DNA from: Bacillus pseudomycoides DSM 12442
GTDB lineage: Bacteria; Bacillota; Bacilli; Bacillales; Bacillaceae_G
Reading direction: 5' to 3'
DNA: 64,000 bases
NCBI RefSeq assembly: GCF_000161455.1
Contig: NZ_CM000745.1
Coordinates: 3,614,130-3,678,129, forward strand
The notes below the pieces were generated by a model. It worked only from the letters and a program-made list of their open reading frames with translations. It made no database searches and had not been told where the DNA came from. Positions 33,330-41,681 of the stretch are shown here, in pieces. Position numbers and translations under genes: made by a program. Within the stretch, counting starts at the first letter, position 1; the number at the start of each line of letters is the position of its first letter.

Positions 33330-35684
33330 ATGAAGGGGGTTATTTTAGCTGGAGGAAAAGGAAGGCGTCTTAGACCGTTAACATGTAATCTTCCAAAGCC
33401 AATGTTACCATTACTTGAAAAACCAGTGATAGAATACAATATTGAGTTACTAAGGCAGCATGGTATTCATGAGATTGCAATTACAGTTCAATATATGAGT
33501 ACGGCAATTAGGCGGTATTTTGGTGATGGAAGTAAATGGGGAGTGAAGTTGCAATATTTCGAAGATTCGCCGCCGCTTGGTACGGCAGGAAGCATTAAAC
33601 AAGCAGAAGCGTTTTTAGATGAGCCATTTGTTGTAATTAGTGGAGATGCATTGACGGATTTTAATTTATCGAAAGGAATTGAATTCCATCAATGCAGGAA
33701 TAGACTGGTCACAATGTTTGTAAAGGAAGTGGAAAACCCACTATCATTTGGTTCAGTCGTTATGAATAGAGAGCATGAAATTATACGTTACATGGAAAAA
33801 CCGAGTTGGAACGAAGTGATTTCAAATATTGTAAATACAGGCATTTATATTATGGACCCCGAAATTTTTTCTTATATTTCATCAGCGCAGTTTTTTGATT
33901 TTAGTCACCATGTCTTTCCTTTGCTGGAAAATAAAAAAGCACTCTTTGGATATGTAGCGCAAGGCTACTGGTTAGATATTGGTACATTAGATCAATATCG
34001 GCAGGCTCATTTTGACTTACTTACAAAGAAAGTACAGGTACCCATTTCTTATACGGAAGTACTACCGATGGTTTGGATGGGAGAAGGGGTAACTATTGAA
34101 AAGGGAACAAAAATTCACGGTCCATCTTTTATCGGAGAAGGAGTGTCCATCGGAGCGGGGGTAATAATTGAGCCATATTCAATTATCGGTAAGTGCAGCA
34201 CAATATTAGATCATACGCATGTCCAAAAAAGTATTGTTCTTGCCCATACGTATGTAGGAAAACGCTGTGAGCTATTAGAAGCGACCGTTGGAGAAAATGC
34301 GATGATTAAAGATGATGTAACTTTATTTGAGAAAAGTGTGGTAGCAGACCGTTGCCAGATTGGAAAAAATACAGTGATACAACACAATGGGAAAATATGG
34401 CCTAATAAAGTTGTTGATAGTCATTCTATTATTGCCTCGTCAGGAATTACTGAAAATGAAAAAAACTCAGGTTGGCTGCAAAAAAGCCGGGTAGTAGGTA
34501 GGGGTAATATAGAAATGACACCTCAAGTTGTTGTAAAAATAGCAATGGCATATGGCTCTCTTTTTTCAAAAGGGGAGCGTATATTGATAGGGGGATATGA
34601 TGATGTAAAAGTTGATATTTTTAAAAAGTTATTTCTACATGCAATTCATAGTGTTGGCTTGTATACGATGGAATGTCAAGAAATGAACGATTCGGCCTTT
34701 CGGTATGCGATCAATGAACTCGAATGTGCAGGGGGCATTTTTATTCGCTTTGAACAAGAAGAAGGAATTGTCATTCAACTGTATGGTAAGGAAGGCATAA
34801 GGTTATCGTATAAACAGCAAAAAGAAATGGAACACTTGTATATGTCAGAAGCATTTCATTATGTATATGATAAAGACATAGGACGAAATGAAACGGTACA
34901 TGTTTGTTTAGAGAAATATGTTGAATCTGTATTAGTGTATTTGGATATCGAAACGATACAAAAGCAAACATTTCACCTTCTTATTAATAAAAGAGATGAA
35001 ATGTTTCAGTCCCTACTCATATCCTTCTTGCGAAAACTAGGTTGCACAATTACATGGGTTTATGCTAGTGAGCAAAAAGAACATGTTAAATTGTTAATGA
35101 AATCCAGTAGAGCTCATATGGCTCTTATGTTGTATGAACAAGGAAATAAATTTGAATTATATGATAATCATGGTGGGATTTACCAAAGTGCAAATTGTGA
35201 AGAAATCGATGTGCCTGATTTATTACTTGAGACGACAGAAAGTGTTTATCCATTATCGTTAAAATTAGGAGAGTGCTATCTTCTTTTTTATATGTATGGT
35301 GAACAAAGTAAGTTTCAGATGAGATGGCAGCAAGATATTTTATATCGGATTGGAAAATTATTCGAACTAATTGCTCGGCAAGGAAATACTTTGTCGACGA
35401 TGTTAGAGCAATCACCACCCCTTTACTTATTATGTGATGAAGTTGTTTGCTCGTGGAAAGAGAAAGGGAAAGTAATGGGAATGTTATTGCAAGATATGGA
35501 AAAAAGAGAAGTCGAAGTATTAGAGGGAATCCAATTTAAATATACAGAAAAAGAGTGGTCATATATTGTTTCTGATGCAAAACATCCTAAATTTCTTGTA
35601 TATTCACACGCGAGAAACCCAGTAATAGCAAAGGAAAATATGAAAACTCTTATAGAAAAAATTAGACAATATCAAAAGGTGTAG
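33330..35684 (+). CDS. Sugar-nucleotidyltransferase / left-handed beta-helix / degenerate phosphomannomutase fusion
   Basis: 784 aa from ATG 33330 (GGAGGA nine bases upstream; ATG 33324 is too close). N-terminal NTP-transferase (residues 1-235; GGKGRRLRPLT, KPMLPLLEKPVIEY, GDALTDF), hexapeptide repeats (approx. 250-355), then a phosphohexomutase-like region (approx. 375-784). Usually annotated mannose-1-phosphate guanylyltransferase. The mutase part lacks the catalytic TASHNP-type serine loop (reads GGIFIRFEQEEG) and the DGDxDR metal loop (reads LYDNHGGIY), so only the transferase half looks active. Substrate unproven. Confidence 0.75.
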   Translation: MKGVILAGGKGRRLRPLTCNLPKPMLPLLEKPVIEYNIELLRQHGIHEIAITVQYMSTAIRRYFGDGSKWGVKLQYFEDSPPLGTAGSIKQAEAFLDEPFVVISGDALTDFNLSKGIEFHQCRNRLVTMFVKEVENPLSFGSVVMNREHEIIRYMEKPSWNEVISNIVNTGIYIMDPEIFSYISSAQFFDFSHHVFPLLENKKALFGYVAQGYWLDIGTLDQYRQAHFDLLTKKVQVPISYTEVLPMVWMGEGVTIEKGTKIHGPSFIGEGVSIGAGVIIEPYSIIGKCSTILDHTHVQKSIVLAHTYVGKRCELLEATVGENAMIKDDVTLFEKSVVADRCQIGKNTVIQHNGKIWPNKVVDSHSIIASSGITENEKNSGWLQKSRVVGRGNIEMTPQVVVKIAMAYGSLFSKGERILIGGYDDVKVDIFKKLFLHAIHSVGLYTMECQEMNDSAFRYAINELECAGGIFIRFEQEEGIVIQLYGKEGIRLSYKQQKEMEHLYMSEAFHYVYDKDIGRNETVHVCLEKYVESVLVYLDIETIQKQTFHLLINKRDEMFQSLLISFLRKLGCTITWVYASEQKEHVKLLMKSSRAHMALMLYEQGNKFELYDNHGGIYQSANCEEIDVPDLLLETTESVYPLSLKLGECYLLFYMYGEQSKFQMRWQQDILYRIGKLFELIARQGNTLSTMLEQSPPLYLLCDEVVCSWKEKGKVMGMLLQDMEKREVEVLEGIQFKYTEKEWSYIVSDAKHPKFLVYSHARNPVIAKENMKTLIEKIRQYQKV

Positions 35685-35754
35685 AATTTTTATTTTAAAA
35701 GTGGTATTATAGTATAGTCTGATTTAAGTTATTAGTGACTGGAGGGAAATAAGA

Positions 35755-35904
35755 ATGCGTGTGAATATTACTCTAGCATGTACAGAATGCGGAGATCGTA
35801 ACTATATCTCAAAGAAAAATAAACGTAACAACACGGAGCGCCTTGAGCTTAAAAAGTATTGCAAGCGTGACAAGAAGTCTACGTTACACCGTGAAACAAA
35901 GTAA
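35755..35904 (+). CDS. rpmG: 50S ribosomal protein L33
   Basis: 49 aa, ATG 35755 with TGGAGGG upstream. MRVNITLACTECGDRNYI...LHRETK is typical L33. Zinc-type ligands are C9, C12 and C36, with Asp at 39 where the fourth Cys of a full zinc ribbon would be. Followed by a terminator. Confidence 0.95.
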   Translation: MRVNITLACTECGDRNYISKKNKRNNTERLELKKYCKRDKKSTLHRETK

Positions 35905-35940
35905 GCAGTAGGAAATTTCCTACTGTTTCTTTTTTTTTTA
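35905..35940 (+). terminator. Terminator after rpmG
   Basis: CAGTAGGAAA / TTTCCTACTG hairpin then a long T run. Confidence 0.92.
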
Positions 35941-36072
35941 CTATGGTTATAACCCTTATTGAAAAGTGATGATACATGAAAAAAATGATAGACTGTTTAC
36001 AAGAACATAATTCATTTTTGCGATTAATAATTATAAAGTAAGTAAAGGATCACTTTATAGGGGGAAAAGCGT

Positions 36073-36651
36073 GTGAAAGAGGAGAAGGTACGTTTACGTA
36101 AGAAAATAGTAGAGCAAATGAATTTTTTATCGAAAGAACAGCACAAAACTTTATCAGAACAAATTGTATTTTCTTTATATGAACAAAAAGAGTGGAGAGA
36201 AGCGGAAACAATCGGAATTACTCTTTCGATGGAACATGAAGTGAATACATATGTAATTATTGAACAAGCATGGCGAGAAGGAAAAAAAGTTGTTGTACCA
36301 AAGTGTAATAGAGAGACAAGAACAATGATCTTTCGTCAAATTACAAATTTTGATCAATTAGAAACAGTATATATGAGCTTGCGTGAACCAATTCCTGCGC
36401 TAACAGTAGAAACAGAAGCAAATGAAATTGATCTTCTGTTTGTACCTGGAGTTGCGTATACAAGACGAGGGGAACGTATTGGGTACGGCGGTGGTTATTA
36501 TGATCGTTATCTGCTGCAGTATGAAGGGAAAACGTTATCATTAGCTTTTGATTTTCAAATTGTAAGTTATATTCCAACAGAGTCGTTTGATCAAAATGTA
36601 CAAAAAATTATTACAGAAAAAGAAACAATTCTTCAAAATGGACTTGTATAG
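36073..36651 (+). CDS. yqgN: 5-formyltetrahydrofolate cyclo-ligase
   Basis: 192 aa, GTG start. Motifs LFVPGVAYTRRGERIGYGGGYYDRYL near the C-terminus and the N-terminal RKKIVEQMNFLS are typical of MTHFS. Converts 5-formyl-THF to 5,10-methenyl-THF. Same order as B. subtilis yqgN; the rhomboid gene yqgP found after it there is absent here. Confidence 0.92.
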   Translation: MKEEKVRLRKKIVEQMNFLSKEQHKTLSEQIVFSLYEQKEWREAETIGITLSMEHEVNTYVIIEQAWREGKKVVVPKCNRETRTMIFRQITNFDQLETVYMSLREPIPALTVETEANEIDLLFVPGVAYTRRGERIGYGGGYYDRYLLQYEGKTLSLAFDFQIVSYIPTESFDQNVQKIITEKETILQNGLV

Positions 36652-36662
36652 ACAAATAAAAA

Positions 36663-36712
36663 TTGACGAGACTTTTTCTTGTTGATTATAATAAAATATG
36701 TGAACGTTTTCT
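36663..36712 (+). promoter_or_regulatory. Promoter of yqgQ-glcK with CcpA cre-like site
   Basis: TTGACG (36663-36668), 18-base spacer, TATAAT (36687-36692). A 15-mer at 36698-36712 (ATGTGAACGTTTTCT) fits the cre pattern WTGNAANCGNWNNCW at all but one fixed position and lies across the expected transcription start. Confidence 0.6.
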
Positions 36713-36752
36713 TATTATATTTCCATAATAAGTGGACATAGAGGGTGATGAA

Positions 36753-36953
36753 ATGATATCAATTTATGATATTCAGCAATTGCTAAAAAAATTTGGAACA
36801 ATCATTTATACAGGTGATCGAATCGCTGATTTACAATTAATGCAAGATGAATTGCGTGAATTAAATCAATCACAGTTGATTGAGCCAAAAGACTATCAAA
36901 CAGCTTTATTTTTATTGAAACAAGAGATTCAAAAAGAGATGAGCAAGAATTAG
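36753..36953 (+). CDS. yqgQ: YqgQ family protein (DUF910)
   Basis: 66 aa from ATG 36753 (GAGGGTG upstream). MISIYDIQQLLKKFGTIIYTGDRIADLQLMQDEL is the DUF910 pattern: a small helical, possibly nucleic-acid-binding protein. Sits 20 bases ahead of glcK, the constant Bacillus pair. Confidence 0.9.
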   Translation: MISIYDIQQLLKKFGTIIYTGDRIADLQLMQDELRELNQSQLIEPKDYQTALFLLKQEIQKEMSKN

Positions 36954-36973
36954 ATAAAGGTAGGTTAGCAAAA

Positions 36974-37954
36974 ATGGAAGAAAAGTGGTTAGTTGGTGTT
37001 GACCTTGGCGGGACAACGATTAAATTAGCATTTATCAATGTTTATGGTGAAATTTTACATAAGTGGGAAATCCCAACGAATACAAGTGAGCAAGGCAAAC
37101 ATATTACATTAGATGTAGCGAAAGCAATTGATAAAAAGTTAGAAGAACTAGGAGAATTAAAGAGCAAGCTAATTGGTATTGGTATGGGCGCTCCTGGACC
37201 TGTGCATGTCGCTTCTGGTCTGATTTATGAAGCTGTTAATTTAGGGTGGAAAAACTATCCATTAAAAGATTTATTAGAAGTAGAAACAGGCTTACCTGTT
37301 GTGGTTGATAATGATGCAAACTTAGCAGCGCTTGGTGAAATGTGGAAAGGTGCTGGTGAAGGAGCAAAAGATCTAGTTTGTATGACGCTTGGAACTGGTG
37401 TTGGCGGCGGTGTAATTGCAAATGGTGAGATCGTGCACGGTGTAAGTGGTGCTGCTGGTGAAATCGGACATATTACAGTCGTAACAAAAAATGGATTTCC
37501 TTGTAACTGCGGGAAATCTGGCTGTCTAGAAACAGTAGCTTCAGCAACAGGTATTGTACGTGTTGCTATGCAAAAATTACAAGGTACAGATGAACCAAGC
37601 ATACTTCACTCTATGTTAGAAGAAGAGGGACGTATTACATCTAAAGATGTATTTGAAGCGCTTGAACAAGGTGACGCTTTAGCGGAACAAGTTGTAGAAA
37701 AAGTAGCTTCTTATTTAGGGTTAGCTGTAGCAAATCTTTCTAGTACGTTAAATCCAGAAAAGATTGTAATTGGCGGTGGTGTATCTAAAGCTGGTGATGC
37801 ATTGTTACAACCAATTCAGCGCTATTTTGCACAATATGCATTTTCTCGTGCTGTTAAGAGCACGAAGTTAGCAATTGCAACGCTTGGGAATGATGCTGGT
37901 GTAATTGGTGGAGCTTGGCTTGTGAAGAAGCATAAATATGAAGTTATGAAGTAA
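36974..37954 (+). CDS. glcK: Glucokinase (ROK family)
   Basis: 326 aa. ATP-binding DLGGTTIK, catalytic region DNDANLAALGEMW, GTGVGGGVI, GAAGEIGHI and the ROK zinc motif CNCGKSGCLE. Phosphorylates non-PTS glucose from disaccharides. Cotranscribed with yqgQ. A terminator follows. Confidence 0.95.
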   Translation: MEEKWLVGVDLGGTTIKLAFINVYGEILHKWEIPTNTSEQGKHITLDVAKAIDKKLEELGELKSKLIGIGMGAPGPVHVASGLIYEAVNLGWKNYPLKDLLEVETGLPVVVDNDANLAALGEMWKGAGEGAKDLVCMTLGTGVGGGVIANGEIVHGVSGAAGEIGHITVVTKNGFPCNCGKSGCLETVASATGIVRVAMQKLQGTDEPSILHSMLEEEGRITSKDVFEALEQGDALAEQVVEKVASYLGLAVANLSSTLNPEKIVIGGGVSKAGDALLQPIQRYFAQYAFSRAVKSTKLAIATLGNDAGVIGGAWLVKKHKYEVMK

Positions 37955-38022
37955 AAAGAATAGAATCAGTCAGGGCGAATCGGAATTAAGATGAGACTAC
38001 TGGTATTTGCAAAATAATGAGA

Positions 38023-38052
38023 AGAGGAAGGGAGATCCCTTCCTCTTTTTTT
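38023..38052 (+). terminator. Terminator after glcK
   Basis: AGAGGAAGGG / CCCTTCCTCT hairpin followed by seven T. Confidence 0.92.
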
Positions 38053-38089
38053 ATGCAAAATCTTGATGGGAAATAGAACTGTAAGTGAA

Positions 38090-38263
38090 TTAATGAGCTG
38101 GTGGGTACCCGCTATAAAGGACAGTCATGACTGTAAACCAACCAAAAACAAGTACAGTTGCAACAGCAAAACCGCCTGCTAGTAAATTTTTTTCACGTAA
38201 CGTTCTAAGGGTTGCGAATACAGCTAACAGAGTGACTAGCGCAAAAATGATAACAAGACCCAT
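38090..38263 (-). CDS. DUF2759 family small membrane protein
   Basis: 57-aa frame on the minus strand, ATG at 38263 with AGAGGGGG upstream. Reads MGLVIIFALVTLLAVFATLR, KNLLAGGFAVATVLVFGWF and ends SGYPPAH: two hydrophobic helices with a basic loop. Matches the YqgW/DUF2759 type found between glcK and yqgX in Bacillus. Function unknown. Confidence 0.85.
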   Translation of the reverse strand: MGLVIIFALVTLLAVFATLRTLREKNLLAGGFAVATVLVFGWFTVMTVLYSGYPPAH

Positions 38264-38432
38264 ATATGATCCCCCTCTGCTCTCTCATTCTTTCGTTTGA
38301 GTTTTTGCAATATTTCTTCTTTTTTATTGTACATGTTTTAGAAATGATTGTCGAGATACCATCGTTTCTTTTCCTAAGGGGAAGAAATGTTGTATCATAA
38401 AAGTAAGTTCAATAACTGGAGGAGATTTAAAA

Positions 38433-39062
38433 ATGAAATGGATACAAATGCCATTAGGGCCATTACAAACAAATGCATATATTTTAAGTAATGATCAAAA
38501 AGAATGTATTATTTTTGATCCAGGTAGTGAAGGAGAGAAGCTTGTAACGTATTTACAAGAAGAACAATTAAAGCCGCTGGCTGTTTTATTAACACATGCT
38601 CATTTCGATCATATTGGTGCAGTTGATGCTGTGAGAGATGCTTTTCATATCCCAGTATATGTACATAAAGAAGAAGTGGATTGGTTAGGAGATGCGACTG
38701 TAAATGGTTCGCAAATTTTTATGATGAATCGAAGTATTACAGCGAAACCAGCTGATCAAATTATTGAAGGCGAAGGAATGTTAACGATTGGATCTTTTAC
38801 ATTTGAAATGTTTGAGACGCCAGGGCATTCTCCAGGCAGTATTTCATATTATTGCAAAGAGGCAAATGCTGTATTTTCAGGAGATGTATTATTCCAAATG
38901 AGTATTGGTCGAACAGATTTACCGGGTGGAAGTTTTGCAGAATTAATTGGAAGCATTGAAGAAAAATTATTTGTACTGCCAGATGACACAGCAGTATTAT
39001 GTGGACATGGTCCAGAAACAAATATTGGTTTCGAAAAAGAAAATAATCCGTTTTTACAATAA
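38433..39062 (+). CDS. yqgX: Metallo-beta-lactamase-fold hydrolase YqgX
   Basis: 209 aa. THAHFDHIGAVDAV (HxHxDH), ETPGHSPGSISYY, FSGDVLF and CGHGPETNIGFEKENNPF, the glyoxalase II-like pattern. Probably a thioesterase of low-molecular-weight thiol adducts. GGAGGAG before ATG 38433. Confidence 0.92.
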   Translation: MKWIQMPLGPLQTNAYILSNDQKECIIFDPGSEGEKLVTYLQEEQLKPLAVLLTHAHFDHIGAVDAVRDAFHIPVYVHKEEVDWLGDATVNGSQIFMMNRSITAKPADQIIEGEGMLTIGSFTFEMFETPGHSPGSISYYCKEANAVFSGDVLFQMSIGRTDLPGGSFAELIGSIEEKLFVLPDDTAVLCGHGPETNIGFEKENNPFLQ

Positions 39063-39070
39063 GGAGCTAT

Positions 39071-40186
39071 ATGGGGATGGAGCTCGTTTTAAGAAAATGG
39101 ATGGAAAAAGAAAAGGATTATTCGATTTCATATAGTACATATATGAACCTTGCACTGTATGATGAGGAGTACGGATATTATATGAAAGAACGTGAGAAAA
39201 TCGGAAGAAATGGTGACTTTTTTACGAGTAGTAATATTTCTTCGGTATTTGCAAGGACGTTCGCTCGTTTTTTTATTCGACTTGTCCAAAATGGAGAGAT
39301 CCCCCCGAATGTTTGTGAAATTGGAGGGGGAACAGGGAGATTTGCTTATGATGTTTTACAGGAATGGAAACAGTTATCTCCAGTAACCTATGCAGAGTTA
39401 CGATATTCTATTATTGAAGTGAGTCCTTTTCATAGAAGGTTGCAAAAACGTCAACTTGGTTCATTTCAAAATATTTCGCAGTACAAGTCCTATAAGGAAT
39501 TAGGGGAGTCTTTTACAGGAATCGTTTTTTCAAACGAATTGTTTGATGCGTTTCCTGTTGAAGTGATAGAGAAGCGAGCTGGTATTTTGTATGAAGTTCG
39601 TATTACGTATACGGAGCAGCGGGAACTTACAGAAGTATTGCGGCCGTTAGAACAAGAAGTAATACGATGCTATTTACGAAGACATAAGATTGAGCTTTAT
39701 GAAGGACAGCGCTTTGAAGTACCAATAGCAATGGAAACCTATTTACAAGAGATTATAGGATGGCTCAAGGAAGGCTTATTCATCACGGTTGATTATGGAT
39801 ATACAAAGGCGGAGTGGATGCATCCTGCGCATCATGAAGGGAGTCTAAGGGGATATTATGACCATAGACTCATTCAGAACCCTCTGCATTATCCAGGTGA
39901 AATGGATATTACAGCGCATATTCATTGGGATGAATTGAAGAAAATAGGAGAAGAAAGCAGTCTTCATACAGTGTGGCATACAAAACAAAGGGGGTTTTTA
40001 CTTGCGGCAGGTATATTAGAACAACTTGTTAGTCATCAAGATTCCGATCCTTTTTCTGAGAAACAGAAACAAAATCGAGCGGTTCGTTCTATGATTTTAC
40101 ATGGGGGAATAAGCGATGCTTTTGATGTTGTTATGCAAAAAAAAGGAATGCCACATTTTGATTTAAAGCATTATTTACATATATAG
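39071..40186 (+). CDS. Class I SAM-dependent methyltransferase, MidA/NDUFAF7 (COG1565) family
   Basis: 371 aa. N-terminal ISYSTYMNLALYDEEYGYY and GDFFTSSNISSVFARTFARFF, SAM motif CEIGGGTGRFAYDVL, SNELFDAFPVEVI and LFITVDYGY are COG1565 hallmarks. Eukaryotic relatives methylate Arg in complex I; bacterial substrate unknown. Eight bases after yqgX with AAGGAG; start at 39071 or 39077. Confidence 0.88.
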   Translation: MGMELVLRKWMEKEKDYSISYSTYMNLALYDEEYGYYMKEREKIGRNGDFFTSSNISSVFARTFARFFIRLVQNGEIPPNVCEIGGGTGRFAYDVLQEWKQLSPVTYAELRYSIIEVSPFHRRLQKRQLGSFQNISQYKSYKELGESFTGIVFSNELFDAFPVEVIEKRAGILYEVRITYTEQRELTEVLRPLEQEVIRCYLRRHKIELYEGQRFEVPIAMETYLQEIIGWLKEGLFITVDYGYTKAEWMHPAHHEGSLRGYYDHRLIQNPLHYPGEMDITAHIHWDELKKIGEESSLHTVWHTKQRGFLLAAGILEQLVSHQDSDPFSEKQKQNRAVRSMILHGGISDAFDVVMQKKGMPHFDLKHYLHI

Positions 40187-40187
40187 A

Positions 40188-40227
40188 AAAAAACAAGACA
40201 CAGAATGATTCTGCGTCTTGTTTTTTG
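40188..40227 (+). terminator. Terminator after the COG1565 gene
   Basis: AAAACAAGAC.CAGAAT / ATTCTG.GTCTTGTTTT hairpin with T run. Confidence 0.88.
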
Positions 40228-40334
40228 ATACGACTTTAGGATATGTAGTATTGTATATTTTCTCTCATGATATATATTTATATTAAAGATATGAGATGGA
40301 AAATATAGAATACGTCCTTTTTGTTTGGTTACCC

Positions 40335-40625
40335 CTAACCTAGTAATACACGAACAAGTTGGATAATTGTTTCATTTTCTACTTTGTAGTAAATTTCCAA
40401 TCCTTTTCTTTCACTAGAAACGATTTTAGCGCTTTTTAATTTCGCTAAATGTTGTGAAATTGTGGATTGTGGCATATTTAATCCTGTGTACATTGTCGAA
40501 ACATTGCTTGGACCGCGTTCGATCAATCCTTTTACAATACATAAACGAACAGGGTGAGCAAGAACTTTCAGTAATTCTGCATTATTTTCGTATAGTTCTA
40601 ATTCCTTTTGAAAGGTTTCTAACAT
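40335..40625 (-). CDS. ArsR-family transcriptional regulator, PagR-like
   Basis: 96 aa winged helix: AELLKVLAHPVRLCIVKGL, PQSTISQHLAKLKSAKIV, RKGLEIYYKVEN. The ELLK-AHP-RL-IV and QST-SQHL...GLEIYY pattern resembles PagR of B. anthracis pXO1 more than metal sensors; only one Cys (in RLCIV) and no ELCVCDL motif, so metal sensing is unlikely. GGAGGTGG precedes the start. A -10-like TATAGT lies at 40661-40666 on this strand. Confidence 0.82.
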   Translation of the reverse strand: MLETFQKELELYENNAELLKVLAHPVRLCIVKGLIERGPSNVSTMYTGLNMPQSTISQHLAKLKSAKIVSSERKGLEIYYKVENETIIQLVRVLLG

Positions 40626-41021
40626 GTTTTTTCCACCTCCATGCGAGCTGTTATACCCATACTATACATACCAAAAATCTAAAGAAAAGAAAATAGTTGT
40701 TGCAGAAAAAATGTTCTAAAGTAAAGAAATTGTAAGAAAAGAGAACATGATGTAAATAACTTTGCAAAATTTGTACGTTTTGTAACACAGTATTTTTTGT
40801 TAAAAATCGTGAATATACAGATACATTTGTAACACAATTTTATCACGATTTTGTTATTCTTTCAATTAATATACAAAATTTTTAAAATAATAAGAAAAAG
40901 AGATTTTATATGTTTCTATAGAATATAATTTTGGATGAAAAGAAGGCATATCATAACATACATTTCCTAAAACACTTTCACTTTCCTGAAGGTTTACTGA
41001 AAAAAGATAAGTGGTGATGAT
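40626..41021. other. AT-rich divergent intergenic region with inverted and direct repeats
   Basis: 396 bases between the ArsR gene and the GNAT gene. Holds AAAATCGTGA / TCACGATTTT (40803-40812, 40843-40852) and two copies of TTTGTAACACA (40779-40789, 40826-40836). No gene seen. Confidence 0.5.
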
Positions 41022-41531
41022 GTGATACGATTAGCAAAAGAATCTGATGCTGAATCATTTATTGCTATTAGAAAGGAAATCATTTTATCAGCAGCTACGA
41101 CAAAGTTTTTTATATCTTCTCCAAATAAAATACCTGATAATGTGAATAAAGAAAGAGAAAAAATATTGAAAAGTGTTGAGGATGGAAATCTTTATATAGT
41201 AAGTGAGATGGAAGGTGCAGTAGTCGGCTTTTTGATTTTCAATCGTTACAAACAAGAACACTTAAAACATGTAGGAACAATGGGAATGGGTATCAGAGAG
41301 GAATGTTGCAATCAAGGTATCGGTACCAAATTAATAAAATTTCTTGTTAATTGGGCTAAAAAGCAGAAAGGTTTAGAAAAAATTTGCTTAGGGATCGTTT
41401 CTGTTAATGATAGGGCTATTAAAGTATACAAACGTACTGGTTTTATAGAAGAAGGTAGACAACGGGAGCAAATTAAATATGAAGATGGTTCTTATGGAGA
41501 GGATACATTAATGGCTTATTATCTTCAATAG
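41022..41531 (+). CDS. GNAT-family N-acetyltransferase
   Basis: 169 aa, GTG start with GGTGATG upstream. Acetyl-CoA site region MGIREECCNQGIGTKLIKFLVNWAKKQ (Q/R-x-x-G-x-G/A type) and C-terminal LGIVSVNDRAIKVYKRTGFIEEGR. Closest in pattern to the RimI/SpeG-like general acetyltransferases; substrate unknown. Not part of the B. subtilis order; probably an accessory gene. Confidence 0.82.
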   Translation: MIRLAKESDAESFIAIRKEIILSAATTKFFISSPNKIPDNVNKEREKILKSVEDGNLYIVSEMEGAVVGFLIFNRYKQEHLKHVGTMGMGIREECCNQGIGTKLIKFLVNWAKKQKGLEKICLGIVSVNDRAIKVYKRTGFIEEGRQREQIKYEDGSYGEDTLMAYYLQ

Positions 41532-41588
41532 AGGGACTTTACCTAAGTGCATATGATGAGTTTATGGTGGTAAATCCTGAGTACCGTA

Positions 41589-41640
41589 ATAAAAAAGGAT
41601 AGACCAAGCGAATGTAATTTGCTTGGTCTATCCTTTTTTA
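41589..41640. terminator. Bidirectional terminator between the GNAT gene and metC
   Basis: AAAAAGGATAGACCAAGC / GCTTGGTCTATCCTTTTT, 18-bp perfect stem, with T runs on both strands. Confidence 0.93.
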
Positions 41641-41681
41641 TAATGTGAAACATTTTATTTCTATATCAGATGGGAATTTTC

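Noticed and set aside
40335..40625. Metal-sensing ArsR
   Set aside because: No ELCVCDL or His-rich metal site; a single Cys only.
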